DNA of 64,000 nt from Oikopleura dioica (taxonomy: Eukaryota; Chordata; Appendicularia; Copelata; Oikopleuridae). The position numbers and the translations under genes were made by a program. Positions 35,791 to 46,437 of this stretch are shown in pieces. The first letter of the stretch is position 1, and each line of letters opens with the position of its first letter. Location: contig OU015570.1 in assembly GCA_907165135.1 (NCBI GenBank), forward strand, positions 1,302,001 to 1,366,000. Reading direction: 5' to 3'. Below the pieces are notes generated by a model. The model was not told where the DNA came from. It made no database searches and saw only the letters and a program-made list of their open reading frames with translations.

Positions 35791-35815
35791 TCGGTTTTCC
35801 AACACTGGGAAGCCC

Positions 35816-36444
35816 TAATTATGCACGTTCTAGCGAACCAAGTTCAATCCATTCATGTTGTTGGTATCAGGAGAAAGCTTGAATCATGGTGAGGAAAATG
35901 ATTATGTACTTTATTACATAAAAATTTATCTCCGAAAACTTCATTTAAATTCTTCATTGAAATAAAAATCGGTCAGGGAGATTATTTTTGTCGCCGGATG
36001 AAAAGGCTCGAAACCCACGATGGTCTCGTGAGAACTCGCACGCCGCCGGCGCCGTCGATTTTTTCATTTGCAGTTCTCAATTTTTCCCGCATAACTTGAA
36101 TCCGTAAGTTGCCGCCGCAGCATCAGATCGAGGTGTATGCATAGCTGACATTGTTTAATGAAAATTGTAAATTTATGCCGGTGAAATGATGCTGACAGTA
36201 CAGTCAGGGCTCGATATCTCGGATTTGGCAAAAAGTGGACCGGGAAGCCGAAAATGGTCAGAAATAGTCATCAGCGTTTTGTAACACTACTAGTAATGAC
36301 TTTTCGGCCTTACATATGAAAGCTGCACCATTGAAAAGCATATTTAATTATTTACAAATCGTAGTTATCGCGCAAAACTGAATCTGTACTTATAAGGGAT
36401 ACAGGTTAGATCAACAAAACTTCTTAGCACGCGCTCAGCGGGAA
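35816..36444. other. No gene seen
   Basis: Unique-looking sequence to the right of the hAT-type element; it should be the ancestral flank of the target site. A partial CAGTCAGGGCT end resembling the MITE at 2,036 lies at 36,203. Confidence 0.4.
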
Positions 36445-36850
36445 TTATGCCAACTTGGCATAATCCTCGACTTCTCCAATCGATTCACTAACATAAGCTT
36501 TTCCAGCCATGAAAAACATGAGCTTTATGAAACAGCTGCGAGCGAAAATTTCTTTGTATTCTCTTATATCGAAATCTTCTTCAAACTCTCCATCCTCATT
36601 TTTCGCGGGAACTGCAAGTTTTTCAAGTTCCTCCACCTTCGCTTATGAACTCTGAGTTCTTAGATTTACAGTCGCCTTCGCAGCGGGCGTATCCACTGTG
36701 ATCGCCATTTTCTTTGAAGCCGAAAAGGAATCCTTTAATATTCCAACCTTCGTATTCATCGAGTACTTTCTGTACTCGGAGAAGAGTTTTATTATCTTTC
36801 GCCTTCGCAAATTGAACTGACAAATTCTCTACTCTTTTGCGTTTTGCCAT
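36445..36850 (-). CDS. Small unknown protein in two overlapping frames
   Basis: ATG at 36,850 begins MAKRKRVENLSVQFAKAKD and includes LLRVQKVLDEYEGWNIKGFL. The frame stops at 36,623. A second frame overlapping at 36,636 continues with VEELEKLAVPAKNEDGEFEE and ends ...EDYAKLA at 36,445. Composition is even across both, so they probably form one protein of about 135 residues separated by a one-base shift, or by an intron I cannot place. The basic start could be a nuclear signal. No family recognised. Confidence 0.4.
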
Positions 36851-36944
36851 ATTTAGCTTTTAAGAACTCGCCCGCGGCAAAAAAAACAAAAAAGTGATAT
36901 CTAGAATAATTTTGACTGAATTGATCTCGAAACTTTTTTCACCT

Positions 36945-37128
36945 TTTCAATGGTGGTGGTGGGGTGATTTTACACCATCACTTTTTTCAGTGGTGGTGGT
37001 GGGGTGATTTTTCACAATCACTTTTTTTTCGGTGGTGGTGGTGGGGTGATTTTTTCCACCACAGATCACCCCACCATTTTCCTGTGGTGGGGTGAAAATG
37101 GTGTGGTGATTTACATCCCTGATGCCAA
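36945..37128 (-). repeat. CACCACCACC simple-sequence repeat with GGGATGTA end
   Basis: On the minus strand it starts CAGGGATGTAAATCACC and continues with about five runs of CACCACCACCACC joined by GATTGTG / GTGGTG spacers. The start resembles the CAGGGATGTRC starts at 55,043, 55,416 and 56,812. Confidence 0.55.
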
Positions 37129-37129
37129 G

Positions 37130-37969
37130 GGAGCCCAAAGTAGCTATCTCGGAGCGTCATGCCGCGCCGCGGCATGCTAAGCGCGCTAAGTTCTCTTATT
37201 AATAACTTATAAAATTATGGCCCATATATCCGCAATTAGAACTGTTTCATTTTTGCGCGATCGGTAAGATTTGTGGAGAATTTAAAAAGCTTTTCAATGG
37301 TGCAGGTTTAATGAAGATTGAAAAATTATTGCAGGCGCACAAACCTCTTGAAGATGCGCTCCCTCTATTTGACTTCGCTTTTGAACGAGTGATGATAGAA
37401 AAAAAACTGAGAAAAGTATGACTCATACTGTATGAGAAAGATGAGGATCTGTCGATATCAAAGGCAAAAAAATTTTTCACAAGAGTAACGACGGGCGCCT
37501 GAAATTAAGCTCGGCTTTACAAAACCGGGTCCCAATAAGTTAGGGTCCGGCATGATTAGGACCAAAAATTTAATTTCAATGAAACTTCACGATTCCACTA
37601 ATTTGACCCTAAGGAATTCCATTCCGGTCACTGATTCTCCCAAAAACCCCAGATTAAGCCCTTTTCAGGACTTAAATAAAAATTTAAATGTAGAGCCAAG
37701 TGCGCTCTGATTAGTCAGCTCCGCCGAGCGATTTTTATTGCTGTCAGAATCGTCCCTTGGTGGCTCAAATATTAGCGCTCTCGCTTGATAAGCAAGAGGT
37801 GGTGAGATCGAGTTCCCTAAAATCGATTTTTTCATTTACAATTGAATCTTCCTTCAAGTGGAAGACCATAAAATGTACAGACACGATTTTCCGAGCAGAA
37901 ATACAAGTAATGATAATTATTGAATAATTTTAATTGTATGATGGAATTATTTTCATTTTTATGTAAACG
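37130..37969. other. Mostly empty; one possible exon and a tRNA-like stretch
   Basis: A plus-strand open stretch at about 37,255-37,420 (FKKLFNGAGLMKIEKLLQAH) is protein-like but isolated. At 37,757-37,815 a tRNA-Ile-like sequence has a TTGATAA anticodon loop, but its stems contain mismatches and the T arm is poor. It may be a tRNA-derived SINE fragment. Confidence 0.3.
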
Positions 37970-38189
37970 GATGTGGGTGGGGTTGGGGAAAAAACTGAGA
38001 TTGATCACCTCAAATTGAATGCCTTTGTCAAGCCCTTTAAAGTTAAAAATCAAGGAACGGGGCTGAGACGGCTCTCCATATGACAAGGGATTAAAATTTT
38101 TTTATCGAGAAAGAGCTTTTTCACCAACAAGGACAAAATCGCAGAAGCATAGAATCATCTTCCCTCGAAATTTCTTAAGGGACTAGGCC

Positions 38190-38460
38190 GAGTGAGCGTC
38201 GCGCGCCATTTTCTCTTTTCTAACTTTCGCCAGGAAGCCCGAATTTTTAATTCGAATTTAATAAAATTTGGTATACAAACTAAACTTTTTATTCTCTTTC
38301 CTCTCCGACTTTTAGAATTTTGATATCTTGCCGACGAGCTGAGTTATGATCGAAAAACAGATGCTTGAATTCAAGTGTACATAAGTACTCGAAATATTCG
38401 GATTGACAATTTGAGACCAAGTCCATTGAAAAGCCTGTGGTCTCTTCTACAAAGTCTACT
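38190..38460. repeat. Inverted repeat flanking the 13-kb LTR unit (left copy)
   Basis: About 270 bp (GAGTGAGCGTCGCGCGCCAT ... CTACAAAGTCTACT) returns inverted at 52,765-53,035 with roughly 85-90% identity by eye. The two copies lie about 830 bp left and 130 bp right of the LTRs. Confidence 0.7.
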
Positions 38461-39285
38461 AAATGAGGTTTCCCGGAAACGTCTATTTACCTGATTATCG
38501 AGGGATTACTGTGGGTCACCTGGAGCGCTCGGCGTGAAATGCGGTGTTTTTGCACTATTGGCACGCGATTCCCGCTGCGTTCGATAAGATAACCTGGATT
38601 ACCCGCGAAGTAATCAGCAAACAATTCACTTCCAGGAAATCTAAATTACCGATGAAAGTAGGGGGTTGCCCTGGAAAGAAGCCCGAATTTGCGACACCAT
38701 GCGGGCGGATATCTTTTTCCTTCAGCAGCGGAGGACTCCACCGGGGGTTGCTGGAAGAATTCGATTATTTGAGAAGAAATCTTTTCTCACTAAATTTTTT
38801 TTTATTTTTGACAATGTGACCAATGGAGGACCCTGGAGGACCAACAATGCTGGAAACCAGTAGTTTGCTGGAAGATAAATTTGAAAATGATTTTTTTCAC
38901 AGATTTAATCAACTTTTGTGATAAAATTTATCATGAAAGATCAAAATGGCTTTTTAAGGGCTCGTTCCGAACAAATTATCATCATTCGACTCAATAAAAA
39001 ATTATCTTTATTTTTCAATTTTCTTCTTTTTTTTCAAAGAGAGAATAGAGAAAACAACCAAAGAATGAACCCTCAGTCGATTCGGCATCTGATGGGACCC
39101 GGCCTCAAACCGTCATTACCGACCGGTTCTAGTGTCCAGTAATTTTCGAAACCGGTCGGTTCGAAAAATTAACCTCGTTGATGCCTAACAACATGCAATA
39201 AGCAGAAAAATATAATCCCGTCGATAAACGCCTCAAAAAAAGTTCCAAAATTTCATCGATTTGGGTTCTTCACGGACTTTTAGTT
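38461..39285. other. No gene seen
   Basis: Contains GGAGGACC / TGGAAGA module copies at 38,725-38,760 and 38,823-38,875. Otherwise AT-rich. Confidence 0.4.
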
Positions 39286-39700
39286 ACAAGAAACGTGGGA
39301 CTAATTCGTCTTTAAGTTAGGTTTATTAATATTCTCGGGGCAGAATGAACAGTGGAATTATCTTCGTTGTCGTCTTCTGCTGCAAGTCGAGTCGGGCGGA
39401 AATCTGAATTCTAAATGTTAGTTCCAACGTTACGTTTGCACGTGACGTTCTAAATGTTCTAAGGCCCGATGTCCTAACTTCTAAATGCACGTTCTCTAAT
39501 TAACTCTCTCAGCGTGACTTACCGCGTTGTCCGATTTCGACGACTGAATTGTCGAATCTTGAACGCGGCTTTGCTGCCTAGGTGTCAGACTTGCGCAGGC
39601 CCTGCGGCCCTACCGACCGGTCGCACGCGACCGCGCTGATTATGGAATCATGGAAGATATGTCTTCCTTTACCAGGATGAAATCTCGTCCCCCCTCTTTA
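39286..39700 (-). repeat. 3' LTR with polypurine tract
   Basis: On the minus strand the purine run TAAAGAGGGGGGA (39,700-39,688) should mark the start of the LTR, making it about 400 bp. Only bases 39,286-39,619 are shared with the right copy; the first 68 bases after the tract have no counterpart there. Confidence 0.65.
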
Positions 39701-39812
39701 TCTCTGCTAAGTTGCTTAATTAAATGGTACTTGATTTCTATCCATTCTAATTTTAAGCTGATTCCATAAGTAGTTTATTAGTTTATCCGTTACGTGAATC
39801 GTTCTTTACCTT

Positions 39813-42445
39813 CTATTTTTTGAACTTTTTGTAGTTGCCTCCTGCTTGGCCATTCTTTCGTTTGTTGCTGAAGAACTTCTTGTGGTTGGTCACCATTGTT
39901 CCCTGGGCCCAGGCCGGCAACTTTGGAAGTTCTTTCGCTGGAGATTCCGACAAGTCGTAAACGACGAGCCTATTCGTCGGTGAAACCACAACCACGTGGG
40001 AATTTCGTACTTCCGGCAAACCGAGCAAGCTTTTCAGGCGCCCTGCCAAGCAATCGGACTCGACCATCTTCACCAAATCCTCTAGCGACTTGGTTTTGAG
40101 TCTGTCAAGCTTCGCTTTTTGCTCCTTGACCTAAATAAACCTTATTTTCAGTTTCTAATCTTTAACTTTTGATGTTATTTTTTTCACTATTTTAAATTAT
40201 TTCTTGTGTTAAGTTTCGGTCTCTAGAATATGTGTTTACCCTTAAATTTCTCATCTTCCAGTTTTGCTTTCAAATTCTTGATTTCTTTTCAAATTTTTGC
40301 GCACAGCGCTAATTAGCTCCCTGATTGGCTGAGCCGTCACTACGCGTCGCACACTCATAGCGTTATTCACTGCTTTCTGAGCATTTTGATCACAGAGAAA
40401 TCAAATTTTGCTCATTCATTCTTTCTTTTTCTTTACAATTTTGATGGAGAGAAAATTACACTCTAAAGTTTTCTAGAACGTCTCGTGTTTTCGTCCTTGA
40501 TTTCAATATTTCTTCAGTTCTGTTTTCTTGCATTCAGAGGCATCAGGTAATTATTATTTTTTCTATATCCTAATTTTACCTCTATTTAATTCCCTCTAAA
40601 ATTTTTGCTGATTTTACTTACTAATTGTCGGATAGACTTGATTGGGGCCACAAGCTCCCTAAGGATAGGCCCTACTCGAGCGTCCATTAGCAAATCTTCA
40701 TCAATTCGTGGGACTTTGAATCCACGGCCGCCCAGTTCTTTGAAGACTGTTTCGATCTCACTCTTGAAGTGTTCGACCATGTCTTCGATTGAGTAGTTCT
40801 TGTAGCGTTTCTCCATGAACTCGCTGCAGTCCCGAAAGGCACGATGAGTGAAAGTCAGGGAAATCCGAATTGGGTTCGCCGATTGGACTACACAATTTCT
40901 AGTCCAGCTGACTTCCACTCGCCATCGCTCACAGCAAGCCCCTTGGGGAACGTCCAGCATGATGCTTATGAATTCATTGCTGGCCATTGCAAGAGCTAGC
41001 TCTCGGACGAAGCACAAACTGCCAGGGCGATACTAAATTTTATTTTTAGAGATGAATTTGGCCCCTCACGAGCTTCCTGACGATGATGGTCCGCCATTTC
41101 CTGCGAACTACAAGATTCGGCAACAGCTCGACTACTACCAGCGTCTTGTTGACAGGTAATTGTCTTTGTTCTTCTAGAGACATTTTTACTTACGGGGTCT
41201 TGTTCGCTTGCAATTGAAGTTGAAATCAGTTCCAGTGATTTCGCTACTTCCTGGACTGATCGTACGAACTTTGCAGCGGCTACATCCCGGCGCATTTGAG
41301 TCCTGATCGTATCCAACTGCGAGAAAATCGCTAGAAAACGCGTTGGGTTGCAACCGTTGCTAAGTTCTGACTGGAACTCAGCTTGCTCTTCCCTCTCGCG
41401 AACTGCGCTGACGGCAGCCCGGTAGTTGGCGTTTGCTACTTCTGCAGCGTCGACCATTTGGCCTGTTTCTTCATTAGCGCCTTCGTCTTCCTCGTCTGAG
41501 GACAGGAGCTGAACTTTTCTTGGGACGATTTCGCGATTTTCGTGCCCATCGGCCGGTGCTTGTTGTGGCTGAGCTCTGAACGGATTCGCGTTCTGAGCTT
41601 GGCCAAGCATGGATACTCCGTTGATTACGGCTTGTATAACCGGAGCCACTTGATTAGAGGGATTCGGATGGCTTGGGGGAACTGCTCCAACCATGGGATG
41701 GTCCTGGTCGTTACTGGTTGCCGAGATGGCGTGAATCGCCGTTCCAAGCGAACTCGTTTCCTGCTCTGGAAGTTGGTTCGAAGCGCTGGACTCGAGGCCG
41801 ACTTCGAAGATAGTCCGGAATATCCAATGGGTCAGCGGCAAGGTCGACGGGCTCGCGATCTTGGACGTAAGTTTTAACTCACTTTTTAATTAGAATTATT
41901 TAATTTTGAGAGGTTTTATAATTATGGACTAGTTAGTAATGAGTAATGTAATTTTTCTCACCTGCTTTGCCGCTCTTTTTCAGGCGTTCCAAAGCAGTCA
42001 ATTCTCGTCTTTCAGCTTTTTCAATTTGATCCCAAATGCTGCCGATCCATTTTGCGAGTCGCTTGATATCGTCTGGCTCCGGAGTTTCGATTCGAACCCA
42101 GAGAGTCCGCGCACTGATCGACGCGATTGGGAATTCACCGGGTGTTTTCGTGTTCATTAGAGGCCCAGTAAGAGAACAGATTTCCTGGCAAACAGTCAGG
42201 TCGTCACGCGTTCGGATGTATTCGTTTTCCTGGCCATTTTCGCGATCGGGCCAGTAGAATTCAGCGGCGTTGAAGAACAGCATTTCAGCCGAATCGGAAA
42301 AGCCTTCTAGCGGGAACACGGCTGGTTTTGAAAAGATAGGGCTCTTCAAATTTTCCACCTTAGCAGCTCTGATCAGGTCGAATTCCCCCGAAACTTCGAG
42401 CATTGTCCAAAAGCATTCCTCGCTTTCGAGCGTGCTCCAGATCAT
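39813..42445 (-). CDS. Accessory gene 4: spliced acidic-to-basic protein, about 594 aa
   Basis: The exons are 42,445-41,962 (ATG), 41,765-41,194, 41,032-40,622 and 40,130-39,813 (TAG). Introns use GTGAGA...TTCCAG, GTAAGT...TTTAG and GTAAGT...ATTTAG, and every junction keeps phase. An alternative acceptor at 41,860 also keeps phase and would end a 210-aa protein at 41,711; a second ATG at 41,694 would then open a separate 409-aa protein. The middle is proline/glutamine-rich, then acidic (LLSSDEEDEGANEETG). The last exon ends in a basic tail (NHKKFFSNKRKNGQ). No membrane segment or known domain was recognised. It is in the same sense as gag and pol, so its introns could be removed from a genomic transcript. 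A TTTTAG lies 47 bases before the ATG. Confidence 0.65.
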
Positions 42446-43463
42446 AAGGTCGACTTCCAACTTATCATCGTTAAGGGCCTCATTACCGGCCGATTTAGCA
42501 TCACTAAAATTATTTTTCAGTCTTCTTCCGACCCAAGGATAACCTTGGTGATCTTGCTTTCGCGACCCTGGTTGCCAGAGCGCTCAGCCTCGCCACCTCC
42601 CGATTCAAAACGATGATGGGATGCCCTTTGGAGCTCGCCTTCTTCAACGGCCTTCAAGTGAAGTATCTTCTCTTGAAGTGCCACCCGCTTTCGCTCTTTA
42701 CAACCGGCATTCAGTCGATTCAACAATTTTACGTAAGTTAATTCAATTGCATTTCTAATTTCATTTCTTATTAAAAGTTCTATCCTAATTTGTCTTTTAA
42801 GGTCGACTTCCGCGTTCTTCGTGAATACGAACGTGATCACCAGGAGCGTGTTGACGATGAATGGAGGATTGGCCTCAATGTCAATCCCAACGCCCTAGAG
42901 ATGCGAGTGCGAAACCCTGGTCGCCGAAACCCTTACACTCCCCCACGTAAGTTTCTTCAGATGTTGTCTAAACTAACTTCTAATTTTAGGTCGCATCCCA
43001 GTTATGCTCCCGGGCTTGGGCGAGCTCTTCCTTGGCTCCTTCGTCATGGAGGAGACCAACTACTCCCTGCGAAATACGCATGGTGCTCCTACCGGTGGTG
43101 CTCCGCGGCTCCTGACGCATGTCGGCGTGGTAAGTTCCTCCAAATGTTGAGTCCTAGCATTGACCTATTTCCGGCCTCGTAGACGGTTTCGTTGCCATTG
43201 CGGCCGCTTTCTGCAAAACTCGAGTTTCCATCTGGACTCTTAATTTATATTTTATTCTCCCAGTTGATAATTTTATTTAGGGACGCCTCAATCGCCAGTA
43301 CAACGAGTTCATGGGTCACGTGGCCCGTGAACACCGAGCCGCAATCGACTACCCATTCGAGGACCCTCGCGACCAGTCCATGTTCGATTATGCTATGGAG
43401 AACTTGGACAACGAGCCCGCTGTTCCCTCCGCGATCGAATTGGAAGACCCGGCTATCTTCTAA
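41052..43463 (+). CDS. Accessory gene 2: six-exon protein, 330 aa
   Basis: The exons are 41,052-41,155, 41,658-41,866, 42,521-42,732, 42,802-42,946, 42,990-43,129 and 43,281-43,463 (TAA). Introns of 43, 69 and 151 nt follow the two long ones; donors are GTAAT or GTAAG and acceptors are TTAG, TTCAG, TTAAG. All five junctions are in phase, giving exactly 331 codons. The ATG follows TTTTTAG|AG directly. The protein starts MNLAPHELPDDDGPPFPANY, has a central hydrophobic helix region (LGDLAFATLVARALSLATS) and an acidic C-terminus (NEPAVPSAIELEDPAIF). Family unknown. It runs antisense to gag-pol, and exon 2 lies opposite coding exon of gene 4. Confidence 0.65.
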
Positions 43464-43588
43464 GATGGAGATTTCCGAAGAATATAGAGTCGATTTCTTC
43501 GCAAAACATTCCCGCTTAACTCTCTTTGTACTCGAAATAAAAACTGAAATCTAACTGACTTGAAATAGAAATAAATTTGAAATAGTTA

Positions 43589-44404
43589 TCAACCCGACTG
43601 ATTTAATGAAGCCGTGAGAAAACTCGGCTTTAGAATTACCTCAGGAGTTTCTTCATCTAGAGCTAGCATTTCTGCATCTTGCATTTCTAGTTCCAAGGTT
43701 TGGCAGAAAGCGTGGAGATCGCAGCATTGGTGGAAAAGATTGGAGATATCTTCTCCGCGTTCGTGGGCGTTTCGCAGAAAATTCTTCATTTCCGCCTTGT
43801 TAATCATGGCGAAATTGTAGCCTGGCCAGATGGAATTCGCCAAGTGTTGGATGTTGAGAGCTGGCTCGGCTTGAGGGCCGAAAATCGCGATTTTCTGACC
43901 GAACATTAAATCGAGCGGGCCCGATTTCGGAGCCAAAAGGTTATAGCACACCTTTCCCACTCGCGAAAGCGTGCCCACCCGTTCGAGCGAAAAGTTCCAT
44001 TCGACTTCGAGGGTCAACTCTTGGCAAATGAATTCGTAGCTCGAATCCGATTCTGCCAAGACCAAAAGATCGACTTCCGGGCGGAGTTCATGGTGAACAA
44101 GCAGTTCGTTTATTCTTCGGAAGATTGAGGCCTTTGTTTCGACTTGGTTCCGGCTAATTTTCATGCGCTTAGCTGGTTGGATTGCAGCCCATCTATCCGC
44201 GACGCGTCTCCAGTTTTCTAAGCTCATGGCGACGCCGGCGACGTACTTGTCGCTGATCAGGCTGCTTAGCAGGCTATCGTCATAATTCTTGCAGATCAAA
44301 CGCTTCGTAAGCTCTTTCCTAACGCTCAGCGGAACCGGGTTTCGGAAAACTTGGTTCTCAGAAAAGCGCGAGATCATGCTTCCGACAATTCGATCCATGG
44401 CCAT
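43589..44404 (-). CDS. Accessory gene 3: single-exon protein, 271 aa
   Basis: One intact frame from ATG (44,404; MAMDRIVGSMISRF) to TGA. The composition is globular and soluble, with helical stretches and no signal peptide or membrane span. It includes NWRRVADRWAAIQPAKRMKI, an acidic region around VDLLVLAESDSSYEFICQEL and a C-terminal acidic run EMQDAEMLALDEETPE. It lies tail to tail with gene 2 (about 125 bp apart) and head to head with gene 1, which begins 415 bp away on the other strand. Function unknown. Confidence 0.7.
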   Translation of the reverse strand: MAMDRIVGSMISRFSENQVFRNPVPLSVRKELTKRLICKNYDDSLLSSLISDKYVAGVAMSLENWRRVADRWAAIQPAKRMKISRNQVETKASIFRRINELLVHHELRPEVDLLVLAESDSSYEFICQELTLEVEWNFSLERVGTLSRVGKVCYNLLAPKSGPLDLMFGQKIAIFGPQAEPALNIQHLANSIWPGYNFAMINKAEMKNFLRNAHERGEDISNLFHQCCDLHAFCQTLELEMQDAEMLALDEETPEVILKPSFLTASLNQSG

Positions 44405-44818
44405 CAATGATTTCTAAACTGTTTTGGTGTAATTTATGTTAACTAATTAGTTATAATGGGCCAAATAGTCCGGAATTTCGAACTTTAAGCGTCAATAGAC
44501 ACGGCAGTTACAATTTAACAGGCTAGCTTTTACTCTCTTCTCTGCAGTTCTCTCATAAATCCTTTTTAATTGGCTTACTTCTCTACCGGTATCTCTACCC
44601 GCGTGGTGCTAACTCGTTTCATTGGCTCCCGGATTTCCGTCGAACCGACTAGCTCGATTTGGTTTTGATTTTGTTTTCAAAATTTTTACACGCGAAATCG
44701 GCGCCCTACGGGCACGTTTTAGTCTCGAGCGCGTCCTTCTCGTTCGTTATAAATTTCGCTACTGAATTTCCCTGCTGATTCTTTCTTTCTACTCATTTTC
44801 ATCCCTTATTTTGTAGAG

Positions 44819-46218
44819 ATGGTCGATCATATTTCTGAGCTTGTACGAGAATTAGGGCGGACCTTGATGCCGCCAGAATCTGCGGGAGATCCTTCTGATA
44901 TTGAGCTGAGCGATCATCTAGAGCATCGTTCTGAGCACATTTTACCCGAGAACTTTGCTCCTATTATAGGTTGAAATTCTAGCATTATGATCATTGTTTT
45001 AATTTTAATTTACTCTTATTTATTAGTCGCATTTCTAAATTGAAGTTCTAGAGGTAATTCGTGGACATGAGGCTGCTAATCCTCCGACACCCTTGCTTGC
45101 AGCGAGACACTCTTCATTTTCCTCAGTGGCAGTAACCAATTCGACTTTAAATTCGAGTCAGTTGATGGCCCCGCAATTCGGGTTGGCTAATCAGATCGTA
45201 ACCATGCAAAACCGTTACTTGTGCGCGCTTGCCGCAGCTAACAACAGTTTTCCCGCCGTTCAACGGGTAAATGTATTAGTAGAGAAACACCACTTTACTT
45301 CGTTTAAGACCTCCTCCATGTCTCCCATTCCTGCCGCAAATGAACCACAGACTCATGTAATGAGCGACACTTTAATTGATGAACCCGTGACTGACGATGG
45401 AACTCCAGCCGCGATACCTGAGCGGAATGAAGCGCCGACCCCGCCGCGGCCTGCGCCAACTCATCCGTTCAAGCCTTCGCCGGTCAAGTATGAAGTTTCC
45501 GACGAGACATTGACCAGGGTCAATGTTCTGACTGGTTCCGTCGTCGGCGGCAACTTGTTTGGGGTTTATCAGCTATTGCATCTTCGCGCAAATGGCTTCT
45601 ATTTGCCAGAGTACCCGCTTGATTTGATCTATTTTGTTGACGACGGGAGCAAGGTAACTCTTCAACCACGAAATAGCTTACGGCTTCTATTCTAGCTCGT
45701 TGTTCCAGAGGGGGAGATAATTGGCCGTCAGTCTCTACAGCGGGGTTTCCCCGAGCAATTTGCGCCATACAAAACCTCTGGCTCGAATCTGGAACTGGCT
45801 CATCCCGAACTTCCTTTCTACCATCGACACTTGACCTTTCTTCAACATTTCGGTCGCTTCCTTAATTCTTCCAGCTTGTGTCCTTCTTTCTTTATCCGGC
45901 TTGGTGCTTCGCCCGTGGTGAGCTTAGCTATTCTTATTTCCATTACCAAGGTTCTAGGTGCAAATTGTGGACACTGAGCCTCAGTATCAACGTCTTGTGC
46001 AAATATCCTCGAAGATCTTCGTCAGATTCCTATCGAACTACCTTACTCGTTTGTTGACTTCGCTCTACCGTTATGTCCGTGGCGCTTACCTTCATCGTAC
46101 GCCTGGAGTCCTTTGCGATCACGTAGAACTCGACAAGATGCTTGACTCTCTCATCGACTCTGTTGTAGTTAAATTTCCTTTGCTTGTTCAGCAAGGGTCA
46201 CTCTGTTTTATCGGATGA
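44819..46218 (+). CDS. Accessory gene 1: four-exon protein, 411 aa
   Basis: The exons are 44,819-44,969, 45,052-45,653, 45,696-45,917 and 45,958-46,218 (TGA). The introns are 82, 42 and 40 nt, each ending TTCTAG. All junctions keep phase and the sum is exactly 412 codons. The ATG is preceded by TTATTTTGTAG|AG. The protein has an acidic start (MVDHISELVRELGRTL), a proline-rich linker (PTPPRPAPTHPFKPSP) and a C-terminal hydrophobic/aromatic half (FLSNYLTRLLTSLYRYVRGA, not a clear membrane span). It is antisense to pol and ends 220 bp from the pol stop. Family unknown. Confidence 0.7.
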
Positions 46219-46437
46219 TATGTCCTAACAAATCATGTGAAACTAACTTCTAATAAATTATAATCACCGTCTCTATTTCTACAGGAGTTTAGTTGTTAAT
46301 AATTTGTTGATTGGTTAGCATATTCCCTAATTCTAAACTTACGACTAACCAGTCTTGTATTTTGAGTAATAACCGGCTAGTTTACTAAACTTTCTAAATA
46401 AAAATCGGACATTAAAGTCGATTAAATCTTCGCGACA

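Larger units (their letters stand above)
15988..35807. mobile_element. Giant composite hAT-type transposon, 19.8 kb
   Basis: The left end is CAGTGTTGGAAAA at 15,988 and the right end is its exact complement TTTTCCAACACTG finishing at 35,807. The 8 bases outside are GGAAGCCC on both sides (15,980-15,987 and 35,808-35,815). CAGNG ends plus an 8-bp duplication are the hAT hallmarks. The smaller element at 61,500-62,737 has the same end and its own 8-bp duplication. Inside are GC-rich subterminal repeats, long inverted arms (about 16.23-18.33 kb against 25.53-26.53 plus 34.50-35.45 kb), a decayed coding interior and a gypsy retrotransposon inserted in the right arm. Without the gypsy copy the unit is about 11.9 kb. 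No hAT dimerisation domain or BED finger was found, so the mobilising enzyme is unknown. Confidence 0.75.

Noticed and set aside
37757-37815. Functional tRNA-Ile gene
   Set aside because: One mismatch in both the D and anticodon stems, and no proper T arm; at best a tRNA-derived fragment.
41939-42257. Plus-strand frames as extra exons of gene 2
   Set aside because: They break phase with the flanking exons and lie opposite the better-supported exon 1 of gene 4.
42517-42840. Minus-strand 107-codon frame as first exon of gene 4
   Set aside because: No usable donor joins it in phase to 42,445; it lies opposite the well-supported exons 3 and 4 of gene 2.
44819-46218. Envelope glycoprotein of the LTR unit
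   Set aside because: Gene 1 and the other accessory proteins lack a signal peptide, a clear membrane span and a furin-like site.
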